From positions 25,471,915 to 25,535,914 of the forward strand of contig CAIIXF020000001.1 in assembly GCA_903813345.2 (NCBI GenBank): 64,000 bases of DNA. The letters are read 5' to 3'. The notes below the pieces were generated by a model that was given only the letters and a program-made list of their open reading frames with translations, ran no database searches and had not been told where the DNA came from. Numbering within the stretch: the stretch's first letter is position 1; every line of letters begins with the position of its first letter. The position numbers and the translations under genes were made by a program. Below, piece by piece: positions 1-15,000 of this stretch. Source of the stretch: Owenia fusiformis (Eukaryota > Annelida > Polychaeta > Sabellida > Oweniidae).

Positions 1-3000
1 GTAACATCAGTTGCGTCAGCCACTGTAGTTGTGTCAGCAACTGCTGTTGTAACATCAGCCGTTGTTGCATCAGCAACTGTTGTTGTAGCATCAGCTGCAG
101 TTGTGTCAGCCACTGTAGTTGTAGCATCAGCTGCTGTAGTATCTGCCGTAGCTGCGTCAGCCACTGTAGTTGTGTCAGCTACTGTTGTTGTAACATCAGC
201 CGTTGTTGCATCAGCAACTGTTGTTGTAGCATCAGCTGTAGTTGTGTCAGCCACTGTACTTGTAGCATCAGCTGCTGTAGTATCTGCCGTAGTTGCGTCA
301 GCCACTGTAGTTGTGTCAGCAACTGCTGTTGTAACATCAGCCGTTGTTGCATCAGCAACTGTTGTTGTAGCATCAGCTGCAGTTGTGTCAGCCACTGTAG
401 TTGTAGCATCAGCTGCTGTAGTATCTGCCGTAGTTGCGTCAGCCACTGTAGTTGTGTCAGCTACTGTTGTTGTAACATCAGCCGTTGTAACATCAGCAAC
501 TGTTGTTGTAGCATCAGCTGTAGTTGTGTCAGCCACTGTATTTGTAGCATCAGCTGCTGTAGTATCTGCCGTAGTTGCGTCAGCCACTGTAGTTGTGTCA
601 GCAACTGCTGTTGTAACATCAGCCGTTGTTGCATCAGCAACTGTTGTTGTAGCATCAGCTGCAGTTGTGTCAGCCACTTTAGTTGTAGCATCAGCTGCTG
701 TAGTATCTTCGGTAGTTGCATCAGCCACTGTAGTTGTGTCAGCTACTGTTGTTGTAACATCAGCCGTTGTTGCATCAGCAACTGTTGTTGTAGCATCAGC
801 TGCAGTTGGGTCAGCCACTGTAGTTGTAGCATCAGCCGTTGTAACATCAGCAACTGTTGTTGTAGCATCAGCCGTCGTTGCATCAGCAACTGTTGTTGTA
901 ACATCAGCTGCAGTTGTGTCAGCCACTGTAGTTGTAGCATCAGCTGCTGTAGTATCTGCCGTAGTTGTGTCAGCCACTGTAGTTGTGTCAGCTACTGTTG
1001 TTGTAACATCAGCCGTTGTTGCATCAGCAACTGTTGTTGTAGCATCAGCTGTAGTTGTGTCAGCCACTGTACTTGTAGCATCAGCTGCTGTAGTATCTGC
1101 CGTAGTTGCGTCAGCCACTGTAGTTGTGTCAGCAACTGCTGTTGTAACATCAGCCATTGTTGCATCAGCAACTGTTGTTGTAGCATCAGCTGCAGTTGTG
1201 TCAGCCACTGTAATTGTAGCATCAGCTGCTGTAGTATCTGCCGTAGTTGCGTCAGCCACTGTAGTTGTGTCAGCTACTGTTGTTGTAACATCAGCCGCTG
1301 TTGCATCAGCAACTGTTGTTGTAGCATCAGCTGCAGTTGTGTAAGCCACTGTAGTTGTAGCATCAGCTGCTGTAGTATCTGCCGTAGTTGCGTCAGCCAC
1401 TGTAGTTGTGTCAGCTACTGTTGTTGTAACATCAGCCGTTGTAACATCAGCAACTGTTGTTGTAGCATCAGCTGTAGTTGTGTCAGCCACTGTATTTGTA
1501 GCATCAGCTGCTGTAGTATCTGCCGTAGTTGCGTCAGCCACTGTAGTTGTGTCAGCAACTGCTGTTGTAACATCAGCCGTTGTTGCATCAGCAACTGTTG
1601 TTGTAGCATCAGCTGCAGTTGTGTCAGCCACTGTAGTTGTAGCATCAGCTGCTGTAGTATCTTCGGTAGTTGCGTCAGCCACTGTAGTTGTGTCAGCTAC
1701 TGTTGTTGTAACATCAGCCGTTGTTGCATCAGCAACTGTTGTTGTAGCATCAGCTGCAGTTGTGTCAGCCACTGTAGTTGTAGCATCAGCTGCTGTAGTA
1801 TCTGCCGTAGTTGCGTCAGCCACTGTAGTTGTGTCAGCAACTGCTGTTGTAACATCAGCCGTTGTTGCATCAGCAACTGTTGTTGTAGCATCAGCTGCAG
1901 TTGTGTCAGCCACTGTACTTGTAGCATCAGCTGCTGTAGTATCTGCCGTAGTTGCGTCAGCCACTGTAGTTGTGTCAGCTACTGTTGTTGTAACATCAGC
2001 CGTTGTTGCATCAGCAACTGTTGTTTTAGCATCAGCTGTAGTTGTGGCAGCCACTGTACTTGTAGCATCAGCTACTGTAGTATCTGCCGTAGTTGCGTCA
2101 GCCACTGTAGTTGTGTCAGCTACTGTTGTTGTAACATCAGCCGTTGTTGCATCAGCAACTGTTGTTGTAGCATCAGCTGTAGTTGTGTCAGCCACTGTAC
2201 TTGTAGCATCAGCTGCTGTAGTATCTGCCGTAGTTGCGTCAGCCACTGTAGTTGTGTCAGCAACTGCTGTTGTAACATCAGCCGTTGTTGCATCAGCAAC
2301 TGTTGTTGTAGCATCAGCTGCAGTTGTGTCAGCCACTGTAGTTGTAGCATCAGTTGCTGTAGTATCTGCCGTAGTTGCGTCAGCCACTGTAGTTGTGTCA
2401 GCTACTGTTGTTGTAACATCAGCCGTTGTAACATCAGCAACTGTTGTTGTAGCATCAGCTGTAGTTGTGTCAGCCACTGTATTTGTAGCATCAGATGCTG
2501 TAGTATCTGCCGTAGTTGCGTCAGCCACTGTAGTTGTGTCAGCAACTGCTGTTGTAACATCAGCCGTTGTTGCATCAGCAACTGTTGTTGTAGCATCAGC
2601 TGCAGTTGTGTCAGCCACTGTAGTTGTAGCATCAGCTGCTGTAGTATCTTCGGTAGTTGCGTCAGCCACTGTAGTTGTGTCAGCTACTGTTGTTGTAACA
2701 TCAGCCGTTGTTGCATCAGCAACTGTTGTTGTAGCATCAGCTGCAGTTGTGTCAGCCAATGTAGTTGTAGCATCAGCTGCTGTAGTATCTGCCGTAGTTG
2801 CGTCAGCCACTGTAGTTGTGTCAGCAACTGCTGTTGTGTCAGTAACTGCTGTTGTAACATCAGCCGTTGTTGCATCAGCAACTGTTGTTGTAGCATCAGC
2901 TGCAGTTGTGTCAGCCACTGTACTTGTAGCATCAGCTGCTGTAGTATCTGCCGTAGTTGCGTCAGCCACTGTAGTTGTGTCAGCTACTGCTGTTGTAACA

Positions 3001-6000
3001 TCAGTTGCGTCAGCCACTGTAGTTGTGTCAGCAACTGCTGTTGTAACATCAGCCGTTGTTGCATCAGCAACTGTTGTTTTAGCATCAGCTGTAGTTGTGT
3101 CAGCCACTGTACTTGTAGCATCAGCTGCTGTAGTATCTGCCGTAGTTGCGTCAGCCACTGTAGTTGTGTCAGTAACTGCTGTTGTAACATCAGCCGTTGT
3201 TGCATCAGCAACTGTTGTTGTAGCATCAGCTGCAGTTGTGTCAGCCACTGTAGTTGTAGCATCAGCTGCTGTAGTATCTGCCGTAGTTGCGTCAGCCACT
3301 GTAGTTGTGTCAGCAACTGCTGTTGTAACATCAGCCGTTGTTGCATCAGCAACTGTTGTTGTAGCATCAGCTGCAGTTGTATCAGCCACTGTAGTTGTAG
3401 CATCAGCTGCTGTAGTATCTGCCGTAGTTGCGTCAGCCACTGTAGTTGTGTCAGCTACTGTTGTTGTAACATCAGCCGTTGTTGCATCAGCAACTGTTGT
3501 TGTAGCATCAGCTGCAGTTGTGTCAGCCACTGAAGTTGTAGAATCAGCTGCTGTAGTATCTGCCGTAGTTGCGTCAGCCACTGTAGTTGTGTCAGCAACT
3601 GCTGTTGTAACATCAGCCGTTGTTGCATCAGCAACTGTTGTTGTAGCATCAGCTGCAGTAGTGTCAGCCACTGTAGTTGTAGCATCAGCTGCTGTAGTAT
3701 CTACCGTAGTTGCGTCAGCCACTGTAGTTGTGTCAGCAACTGCTGTTGTAACATCAGCCGTTGTTGCATCAGCAACTGTTGTAGCATCAGCTGCAGTTGT
3801 GTCAGCCACTGTAGTTGTAGCATCAGCTGCTGTAGTATCTGCCGTAGTTGCGTCAGCCACTGTAGTTGTGTCAGCAACTGCTGTTGTAACATCAGCCGTT
3901 GTTGCATCAGCAACTGTTGTTGTAGCATCAGCTGCAGTTGTGTCAGCCACTGTAGTTGTAGCATCAGCTGCTGTAGTATCTGCCGTAGTTGCGTCAGCCA
4001 CTGTAGTTGTGTCAGCTACTGTAGTTGTAACGTCAGCCGTTGTTGCACCTGCAACTGTTGTTGTAGCATCAGCTGTAGTTGTGTCAGCCACTGTACTTGT
4101 AGCACCAGCTGCTGTAGTATCTGCCGTAGTTGCGTCAGCCACTGTAGTTGTGTCAGCAACTGCTGTTGTAACATCAGCCGTTGTTGCATCAGCAACTGTT
4201 GTTGTAGCATCAGCTGCAGTTGTGTCAACCACTGTAGTTGTAGCATCAGCTGCTGTAGTATCTGCCATAGTTGGGTCAGCCACTGTAGTTGTGTCAGCTA
4301 CTGTTGTTGTATCATCAGTCGTTGTTGCATCAGCAACTGTTGTTGTAGCATCAGCTGCAGTTGTGTCAGCCACTGTAGTTGTAGCATCAGCTGCTGTAGT
4401 ATCTGCCGTAGTTGCGTCAGCCACTGTAGTTGTGTCAGCAACTGCTGTTGTAACATCAGCCGTTGTTGCATCAGCAACTGTTGTTGTAGCATCAGCTGCA
4501 GTTGTGTCAGCCACTGTAGTTGTAGCATCAGCTGCTGTAGTATCTGCCGTAGTTGCGTCAGACACTGTAGTTGTGTCAGCAACTGCTGTTGTAACATCAG
4601 CCGTTGTTGCATCAGCAACTGTTGTTGTAGCATCAGCTGCAGTTGTGTCAGCCACTGTAGTTGTAGCATCAGCTGCTGTAGTATCTGCCGTAGTTGCGTC
4701 AGCCACTGTAGTTGTGTCAGCTACTGTTGTTGTAACATCAGCCGCTGTTGCATCAGCAACTGTTGTTGTAGCATCAGCTGCAGTTGTGTTAGCCACTGTA
4801 GTTGTAGCATCAGCTGCTGTAGTATCTGCCGTAGTTGCGTCAGCCACTGTAGTTGTGTCAGCTACTGTTAGTGTAACATCAGCCGTTGTTGCATCAGCAA
4901 CTGTTGTTGTAGCATCAGCTGCAGCTGCAGTGGCGTCAGCCACTGTAGTTGTGTCAGCTACTGTTGTTGTAACATCAGCCGCTGTTGCATCAGCAACTGT
5001 TGTTGTAGCATCAGCTGCAGTTGTGTCAGCCACTGTAGTTGTAGCATCAGCTGCTGTAGTATCTGCCGTAGTTGCGTCAGCCACTGTAGTTGTGTCAGCT
5101 ACCGTTAGTGTAACATCAGCCGTTGTTGCATCACCAACTGTTGTTGTAGCATCAGCTGCAGTTGTGTCAGCCACTGTAGTTGTAACATCAGCCGTTGTTG
5201 CATCAGCAACTGTTGTTTTAGCATCAGCTGTAGTTGTGGCAGCCACTGTACTTGTAGCATCAGCTACTGTAGTATCTGCCGTAGTTGCGTCAGCTACTGT
5301 AGTTGTGTCAGTAACTGCTGTTGTAACATCAGCCGTTGTTGCATCAGCAACTGTTGTTGTAACATCAGCCGTTGTTGCATCAGCAACTGTTGTTGTAGCA
5401 TCAGCTGTAGTTGTGTCAGCCACTGTACTTGTAGCATCAGCTGCTGTAGTATCTGCCGTAGTTGCGTCAGCCACTGTAGTTGTGTCAGCTACTGTTAGTG
5501 TAACATCAGCCGTTGTTGCATCAGCAACTGTTGTTGTAGCATCAGCTGCAGTTGTGTAAGCCACTGTAGTTGTAGCATCAGCTGCTGTAGTATCTGCCGT
5601 AGTTGCGTCAGCCACTGTAGTTGTGTCAGCTACTGTTAGTGTAACATCAGCCGTTGTTGCATCAGCAACTGTTGTTGTAGCATCAGCTGCAGTTGTGTCA
5701 GCCACTGTAGTTGTAGCATCAGCTGCTGTAGTATCTGCCGTATTTGCGTCAGCCACTGTAGTTGTGTCAGCAACTGCTGTTGTAACATCAGCCGTTGTTG
5801 CATCAGCAACTGTTGTTGTAGCATCAGCTGCAGTTGTGTCAGCCACTGTAGTTGTAGCATCAGCTGCTGTAGTATCTGCCGTAGTTGCGTCAGCCACTGT
5901 AGTTGTGTCAGCTACTGTTGTTGTAACATCAGCCGCTGTTGCATCAGCAACTGTTGTTGTAGCATCAGCTGCAGTTGTGTCAGCCACTGTAGTTGTAGCA

Positions 6001-9000
6001 TCAGCTGCTGTAGTATCTGCCGTAGTTGCGTCAGCCACTGTAGTTGTGTCAGCTACCGTTAGTGTAACATCAGCCGTTGTTGCATCAGCAACTGTTGTTG
6101 TAGCATCAGCTGCAGTTGTGTCAGCCACTGTAGTTGTAACATCAACCGTTGTTGCATCAGCAACTGTTGCTTTAGCATCAGCTGTAGTTGTGGCAGCCAC
6201 TGTACTTGTAGCATCAGCTACTGTAGTATCTGCCGTAGTTGCGTCAGCCACTGTAGTTGTGTCAGTAACTGCTGTTGTAACATCAGCCGTTGTTGCATCA
6301 GCAACTGTTGTTGTAACATCAGCCGTTAGTGCATCAGCAACTGTTGTTGTAGCATCAGCTGTAGTTGTGTCAGCCACTGTACTTGTAGCATCAGCTGCTG
6401 TAGTATCTGCCGTAGTTGCGTCAGCCACTGTAGTTGTGTCAGCAACTGCTGTTGTAACATCAGCCGTTGTTGCATCAGCAACTGTTGTTGTAGCATCAGC
6501 TGCAGTTGTGTCAGCCACTGTAGTTGTAGCATCAGCTGCTGTAGTATCTGCCGTAGTTGCGTCAGCCACTGTAGTTGTGTCAGCAACTGCTGTTGTAACA
6601 TCAGCCGTTGTTGCATCAGCAACTGTTGTTGTAGCATCAGCTGCAGTTGTGTCAGCCACTGTAGTTGTAGCATCAGCTGCTGTAGTATCTGCCGTAGTTG
6701 CGTCAGCCACTGTAGTTGTGTCAGCAACTGCTGTTGTAACATCAGCCGTTGTTGCATCAGCAACTGTTGTTGTAGCATCAGCTGCAGTTGTGTCAGCCAC
6801 TGTAGTTGTAGCATCAGCTGCTGTAGTATCTGCCGTAGTTGCGTCAGCCACTGTAGTTGTGTCAGCTACTGTTGTTGTAACATCAGCCGTTGTTGCATCA
6901 GCAACTGTTGTTGTAGCATCAGCTGTAGTTGTGTCAGCCACTGTACTTGTAGCATCAGCTGCTGTAGTATCTGCCGTAATTGCGTCAGCCACTGTAGTTG
7001 TGTCAGCAACTGCTGTTGTAACATCAGCCGTTGTTGCATCAGCAACTGTTGTTGTAGCATCAGCTGCAGTTGTGTCAGCCACTGTAGTTGTAGCATCAGC
7101 TGCTGTAGTATCTGCCGTAGTTGCGTCAGCCACTGTAGTTGTGTCAGCTACTGTTGTTGTAACATCAGCCGTTGTAACATCAGCAACTGTTGTTGTAGCA
7201 TCAGCTGTAGTTGTGTCAGCCACTGTATTTGTAGCATCAGCTGCTGTAGTATCTGCCGTAGTTGCATCAGCCACTGTAGTTGTGTCAGCAACTGCTGTTG
7301 TAACATCAGCCGTTGTTGCATCAGCAAGTGTTGTTGTAGCATCAGCTGCAGTTGTGTCAGCCACTGTAGTTGTAGCATCAGCTGCTGTAGTATCTTCGGT
7401 AGTTGCGTCAGCCACTGTAGTTGTGTCAGCTACTGTTGTTGTAACATCAGCCGTTGTTGCATCAGCAACTGTTGTTGTAGCATCAGCTGCAGTTGTGTCA
7501 GCCACTGAAGTTGTAGAATCAGCTGCTGTAGTATCTGCCGTAGTTGCGTCAGCCACTGTAGTTGTGTCAGCAACTGCTGTTGTAACTTCAGCCGTTGTTG
7601 CATCAGCAACTGTTGTTGTAGCATCAGCTGCAGTTGTGTCAGCCACTGTAGTTGTAGCATCAGCTGCTGTAGTATCTGCCGTAGTTGCGTCAGCCACTGT
7701 AGTTGTGTCAGCAACTGCTGTTGTAACATCAGCCGTTGTTGCATCAGCAACTGTTGTAGCATCAGCTGCAGTTGTGTCAGCCACTGTAGTTGTAGCATCA
7801 GCTGCTGTAGTATCTGCCGTAGTTGCGTCAGCCACTGTAGTTGTGTCAGCAACTGCTGTTGTAACATCAGCCGTTGTTGCATCAGCAACTGTTGTTGTAG
7901 CATCAGCTGCAGTTGTGTCAGCCACTGTAGTTGTAGCATCAGCTGCTGTAGTATCTGCCGTAGTTGCGTCAGCCACTGTAGTTGTGTCAGCTACTGTTGT
8001 TGTAACATCAGCCGTTGTTGCATCAGCAACTGTTGTTGTAACATCAGCTGTAGTTGTGTCAGCCACTGTACTTGTAGCATCAGCTGCTGTAGTATCTGCC
8101 GTAGTTGCGTCAGCCACTGTAGTTGTGTCAGCAACTGCTGTTGTAACATCAGTCGTTGTTGCATCAGCATCTGTTGTTGTAGCATCAGCTGCAGTTGTGT
8201 CAGCCACTGTAGTTGTAGCATCAGCTGCTGTAGTATCTGCCGTAGTTGCGTCAGCCACTGTAGTTGTGTCAGCTACTGTTGTTGTAACATCAGCCGTTGT
8301 TGCATCAGCAACTGTTGTTGTAGCATCAGCTGCAGTTGTGTCAGCCACTGTAGTTGTAGCATCAGCTGCTGTAGTATCTGCCGTAGTTGCGTCAGCCACT
8401 GTAGTTGTGTCAGCAACTGCTGTTGTAACATCAGCCGTTGTTGCATCAGCAACTGTTGTTGTAGCATCAGCTGCAGTTGTGTCAGCCACTGTAGTTGTAG
8501 CATCAGCTGCTGTAGTATCTGCCGTAGTTGCGTCAGCCACTGTAGTTGTGTCAGCTACTGCTGTTGTAACATCAGTTGCGTCAGCCACTGTAGTTGTGTC
8601 AGCAACTGCTGTTGTAACATCAGCCGTTGTTGCATCAGCAACTGTTGTTTTAGCATCAGCTGTAGTTGTGTCAGCCACTGTACTTGTAGCATCAGCTGCT
8701 GTAGTATCTGCCGTAGTTGCGTCAGCCACTGTAGTTGTGTCAGCAACTGCTGTTGTAACATCAGCCGTTGTTGCATCAGCAACTGTTGTTGTAGCATCAG
8801 CTGCAGTTGTGTCAGCCACTGTAGTTGTAGCATCAGCTGCTGTAGTATCTGCCGTAGTTGCGTCAGCCACTGTAGTTGTGTCAGCAACTGCTGTTGTAAC
8901 ATCAGCCGTTGTTGCATCAGCAACTGTTGTTGTAGCATCAGCTGCAGTTGTGTCAGCCACTGTAGTTGTAGCATCAGCTGCTGTAGTATCTGCCGTAGTT

Positions 9001-12000
9001 GCGTCAGCCACTGTAGTTGTGTCAGCTACTGTTGTTGTAACATCAGCCGTTGTTGCATCAGCAACTGTTGTTTTAGCATCAGCTGTAGTTGTGTCAGCCA
9101 CTGTACTTGTAGCATCAGCTGCTGTAGTATCTGCCTTAGTTGCGTCAGCCACTGTAGTTGTGTCAGTAACTGCTGTTGTAACATCAGCCGTTGTTGCATC
9201 AGCAACTGTTGTTGTAACATCAGCCGTTGTTGCATCAGCAACTGTTGTTGTAGCATCAGCTGTAGTTGTGTCAGCCACTGTACTTGTAGCATCAGCTGCT
9301 GTAGTATCTGCCGTAGTTGCGTCAGCCACTGTAGTTGTGTCAGCAACTGCTGTTGTAACATCAGCCGTTGTTGCATCAGCAACTGTTGTTGTAGCATCAG
9401 CTGCAGTTGTGTCAGCCACTGTAGTTGTAGCATCAGCTGCTGTAGTATCTGCCGTAGTTGCGTCAGCCACTGTAGTTGTGTCAGCTACTGTTGTTGTAAC
9501 ATCAGCCGTTGTTGCATCAGCAACTGTTGTTGTAGCATCAGCTGTAGTTGTGTCAGCCACTGTACTTGTAGCATCAGCTGCTGTAGTATCTGCCATAGTT
9601 GCGTCAGCCACTGTAGTTGTGTCAGCAACTGCTGTTGTAACATCAGCCGTTGTTGCATCAGCAACTGTTGTTGTAGCATCAGCTGCAGTTGTGTCAGCCA
9701 CTGTAGTTGTAGCATCAGCTGCTGTAGTATCTGCCGTAGTTGCGTCAGCCACTGTAGTTGTGTCAGCTACTGTTGTTGTAACATCAGTCGTTGTTGCATC
9801 AGCAACTGTTGTTGTAGCATCAGCTGCAGTTGTGTCAGCCACTGTAGTTGTAGCATCAGCTGCTGTAGTATCTGCCGTAGTTGCGTCAGCCACTGTAGTT
9901 GTGTCAGCAACTGCTGTTGTAACATCAGCCGTTGTTGCATCAGCAACTGTTGTTGTAGCATCAGCTGCAGTTGTGTCAGCCACTGTAGTTGTAGCATCAG
10001 CTGCTGTAGTATCTGCCGTAGTTGCGTCAGACACTGTAGTTGTGTCAGCAACTGCTGTTGTAACATCAGCCGTTGTTGCATCAGCAACTGTTGTTGTAGC
10101 ATCAGCTGCAGTTGTGTCAGCCACTGTAGTTGTAGCATCAGCTGCTGTAGTATCTGCCGTAGTTGCGTCAGCCACTGTAGTTGTGTCAGCTACTGTTGTT
10201 GTAACATCAGCCGCTGTTGCATCAGCAACTGTTGTTGTAGCATCAGCTGCAGTTGTGTAAGCCACTGTAGTTGTAGCATCAGCTGCTGTAGTATCTGCCG
10301 TAGTTGCGTCAGCCACTGTAGTTGTGTCAGCTACTGTTAGTGTAACATCAGCCGTTGTTGCATCAGCAACTGTTGTTGTAGCATCAGCTGCAGTTGTGTC
10401 TGCCACTGTAGTTGTAGCATCAGCTGCTGTAGTATCTGCCGTAGTTGCGTCAGCCACTGTAGTTGTGTCAGCAACTGCTGTTGTAACATCAGCCGTTGTT
10501 GCATCAGCAACTGTTGTTGTAGCATCAGCTGCAGTTGTGTCAGCCACTATAGTTGTAGCATCAGCTGCTGTAGTATCTGCCGTAGTTGCGTCAGCCACTG
10601 TAGTTGTGTCAGCTACTGTTGTTGTAACATCAGCCGCTGTTGCATCAGCAACTGTTGTTGTAGCATCAGCTGCAGTTGTGTCAGCCACTGTAGTTGTAGC
10701 ATCAGCTGCTGTAGTATCTGCCGTAGTTGCGTCAGCCACTGTAGTTGTGTCAGCTACCGTTAGTGTAACATCAGCCGTTGTTGCATCAGCAACTGTTGTT
10801 GTAGCATCAGCTGCAGTTGTGTCAGCCACTGTAGTTGTAACATCAGCCGTTGTTGCATCAGCAACTGTTGTTTTAGCATCAGCTGTAGTTGTGGCAACCA
10901 CTGTACTTGTAGCATCAGCTACTGTAGTATATGCCGTAGTTGCGTCAGCCACTGTAGTTGTGTCAGTAACTGCTGTTGTAACATCAGCCGTTGTTGCATC
11001 AGCAACTGTTGTTGTAACATCAGCCGTTGTTGCATCAGCAACTGTTGTTGTAGCATCAGCTGTAGTTGTGTCAGCCACTGTACTTGTAGCATCAGCTGCT
11101 GTAGTATCCGCCGTAGTTGCGTCAGCCACTGTAGTTGTGTCAGCAACTGCTGTTGTAACATCAGCCGTTGTTGCATCAGCAACTGTTGTTGTAGCATCAG
11201 CTGCAGTTGTGTCAGCCACTGTAGTTGTAGCATCAGCTGCTGTAGTATCTGCCGTAGTTGCGTCAGCCACTGTAGTTGTGTCAGCAACTGCTGTTGTAAC
11301 ATCAGCCGTTGTTGCATCAGCAACTGTTGTTGTAGCATCAGCTGCAGTTGTGTCAGCCACTGTAGTTGTAGCATCAGCTGCTGTAGTATCTGCCGTAGTT
11401 GCGTCAGCCACTGTAGTTGTGTCAGCTACTGTTGTTGTAACATCAGCCGTTGTTGCATCAGCAACTGTTGTTGTAGCATCAGCTGCAGTTGTGTCAGCCA
11501 CTGAAGTTGTAGCATCAGCTGCTGTAGTATCTGCCGTAGTTGCGTCAGCCACTGTAGTTGTGTCAGCAACTGCTGTTGTAACATCAGCCGTTGTTGCATC
11601 AGCAACTGTTGTTGTAGCATCAGCTGCAGTTGTGTCAGCCACTGTAGTTGTAGCATCAGCTGCTGTAGTATCTGCCGTAGTTGCGTCAGCCACTGTAGTT
11701 GTGTCAGCAACTGCTGTTGTAACATCAGCCGTTGTTGCATCAGCAACTGTTGTAGCATCAGCTGCAGTTGTGTCAGCCACTGTAGTTGTAGCATCAGCTG
11801 CTGTAGTATCTGCCGTAGTTGCGTCAGCCACTGTAGTTGTGTCAGCAACTGCTGTTGTAACATCAGCCGTTGTTGCATCAGCAACTGTTGTTGTAGCATC
11901 AGCTGCAGTTGTGTCAGCCACTGTAGTTGTAGCATCAGCTGCTGTAGTATCTGCCGTAGTTGCGTCAGCCACTGTAGTTGTGTCAGCAACTGCTGTTGTA

Positions 12001-15000
12001 ACATCAGCCGTTGTTGCATCAGCAACTGTTGTTGTAGCATCAGCTGCAGTTGTGTCAGCCACTGTAGTTGTAGCATCAGCTGCTGTAGTATCTGCCGTAG
12101 TTGCGTCAGCCACTGTAGTTGTGTCAGCAACTGCTGTTGTAACATCAGCCGTTGTTGCATCAGCAACTGTTGTTGTAGCATCAGCTGCAGTTGTGTCAGC
12201 CACTGTAGTTGTGTCAGCTACTGTTGTTGTAACATCAGCCGTTGTTGCATCAGCAACTGTTGTTGTAGCATCAGCTGCAGTTGTGTCAGCCACTGTAGTT
12301 GTGTCAGCTACTGTTGTTGTAACATCAGCTGTTGTTGCATCAGCAACTGTTGTTGTAGCATCAGCTGCAGTTGTGTCAGCCACTGTAGTTGTAGCATCAG
12401 CTGCTGTAGTATCTGCCGTAGTTGCGTCAGCCACTGTAGTTGTGTCAGCTACTGTTGTTGTAACGCCAGCCGTTGTTGCACCTGCAACTGTTGTTGTAGC
12501 ATCAGCTGTAGTTGTGTCAGCCACTGTACTTGTAGCATCAGCTGCTGTAGTATCTGCCGTAGTTGCGTCAGCCACTGTAGTTGTGTCAGCAACTGCTGTT
12601 GTAACATCAGCCGTTGTTGCATCAGCAACTGTTGTTGTAACATCAGCCGTTGTTGCATCAGCAACTGTTGTTGTAGCATCAGCTGTAGTTGTGTCAGCCA
12701 CTGTACTTGTAGCATCAGCTGCTGTAGTATCTGCCGTAGTTGCGTCAGCCACTGTAGTTGTGTCAGCAACTGCTGTTGTAACATCAGCCGTTGTTGCATC
12801 AGCAACTGTTGTAGCATCAGCTGCAGTTGTGTCAGCCACTGTAGTTGTAGCATCAGCTGCTGTAGTATCTGCCGTAGTTGCGTCAGCCACTGTAGTTGTG
12901 TCAGCTACTGTTGTTGTAATATCAGCCGTTGTTGCATCAGCAACTGTTGTTGTAGCATCAGCTGTAGTTGTGTCAGCCACTGTACTTGTAGCATCAGCTG
13001 CTGTAGTATCTGCCATAGTTGCGTCAGCCACTGTAGTTGTGTCAGCAACTGCTGTTGTAACATCAGCCGTTGTTGCATCAGCAACTGTTGTTCTAGCATC
13101 AGCTGCAGTTGTGTCAGCCACTGTAGTTGTAGCTTCAGCTGCTGTAGTATCTGCCGTAGTTGCGTCAGCCACTGTAGTTGTGTCAGCTACTGTTGTTGTA
13201 ACATCAGTCGTTGTTGCATCAGCAACTGTTGTTGTAGCATCAGCTGCAGTTGTGTCAGCCACTGTAGTTGTAGCATCAGCTGCTGTAGTATCTGCCGTAG
13301 TTGCGTCAGCCACTGTAGTTGTGTCAGCAACTGCTGTTGTAACATCAGCCGTTGTTGCATGAGCAACTGTTGTTGTAGCATCAGCTGCAGTTGTGTCAGC
13401 CACTGTAGTTGTAGCATCAGCTGCTGTAGTATCTGCCGTAGTTGCGTCAGCCACTGTAGTTGTGTCAGCAACTGCTGTTGTAACATCAGCCGTTGTTGCA
13501 TCAGCAGCTGTTGTTGTAGCATCAGCTGTAGTTGTGTCAGCCACTGTAGTTGTAGCATCAGCTGCTGTAGTATCTGCCGTAGTTGCGTCAGCCACTGTAG
13601 TTGTGTCAGCTACTGTTGTTGTAACATCAGCCGTTGTTGCATCAGCAACTGTTGTTTTAGCATCAGCTGTAGTTGTGTCAGCCACTGTACTAGTAGCATC
13701 AGCTGCTGTAGTATCTGCCGTAGTTGCGTCAGCCACTGTAGTTGTGTCAGTAACTGCTGTTGTAACATCAGCCGTTGTTGCATCAGCAACTGTTGTTGTA
13801 ACATCAGCCGTTGTTGCATCAGCAACTGTTGTTGTAGCATCAGCTGTAGTTGTGTCAGCCACTGTACTTGTAGCATCAGCTGCTGTAGTATCTGCCGTAG
13901 TTGCGTCAGCCACTGTAGTTGTGTCAGCAACTGCTGTTGTAACATCAGCTGTTGTTGCATCAGCAACTGTTGTTGTAGCATCAGCTGCAGTTGTGTCAGC
14001 CACTGTAGTTGTAGCATCAGCTGCTGTAGTATCTGCCGTAGTTGCGTCAGCCACTGTAGTTGTGTCAGCAACTGCTGTTGTAACATCAGCCGTTGTTGCA
14101 TCAGCAACTGTTGTTGTAGCATCAGCTGCAGATGTGTCAGCCACTGTAGTTGTAGCATCAGCTGCTGTAGTATCTGCCGTAGTTGCGTCAGCCACTGTAG
14201 TTGTGTCAGCTACTGTTGTTGTAACATCAGCCGTTGTTGCATCAGCAACTGTTGTTGTAGCATCAGCTGCAGTTGTGTCAGCCACTGAAGTTGTAGCATC
14301 AGCTGCTGTAGTATCTGCCGTAGTTGCATCAGCCACTGTAGTTGTGTCAGCAACTGCTGTTGTAACATCAGCCGTTGTTGCATCAGCAACTGTTGTTGTA
14401 GCATCAGCTGCAGTTGTGTCAGCCACTGTAGTTGTAGCATCAGCTACTGTAGTATCTGCCGTAGTTGCGTCAGCCACTGTAGTTGTGTCAGCAACTGCTG
14501 TTGTAACATCAGTCGTTGTTGCATCAGCAACTGTTGTAGCATCAGCTGCAGTTGTGTCAGCCACTGTAGTTGTAGCATCAGCTGCTGTAGTATCTGCCGT
14601 AGTTGCGTCAGCCACTGTAGTTGTGTCAGCAACTGCTGTTGTAACATCAGCCGTTGTTGCATCAGCAACTGTTGTTGAAGCATCAGCTGCAGTTGTGTCA
14701 GCCACTGTAGTTGTAGCATCAGCTGCTGTAGTATCTGCCGTAGTTGCGTCAGCCACTGTAGTTGTGTCAGCTACTGTTGTTGTAACGTCAGCCGTTGTTG
14801 CACCTGCAACTGTTGTTGTAGCATCAGCTGTAGTTGTGTCAGCCACTGTACTTGTAGCATCAGCTGCTGTAGTATCTGCCGTAGTTGCGTCAGCCACTGT
14901 AGTTGTGTCAGCAACTGCTGTTGTAACATCAGCCGTTGATGCATCAGCAACTGTTGTTGTAGCATCAGCTGCAGTTGTGTCAGCCACTGTAGTTGTAGCA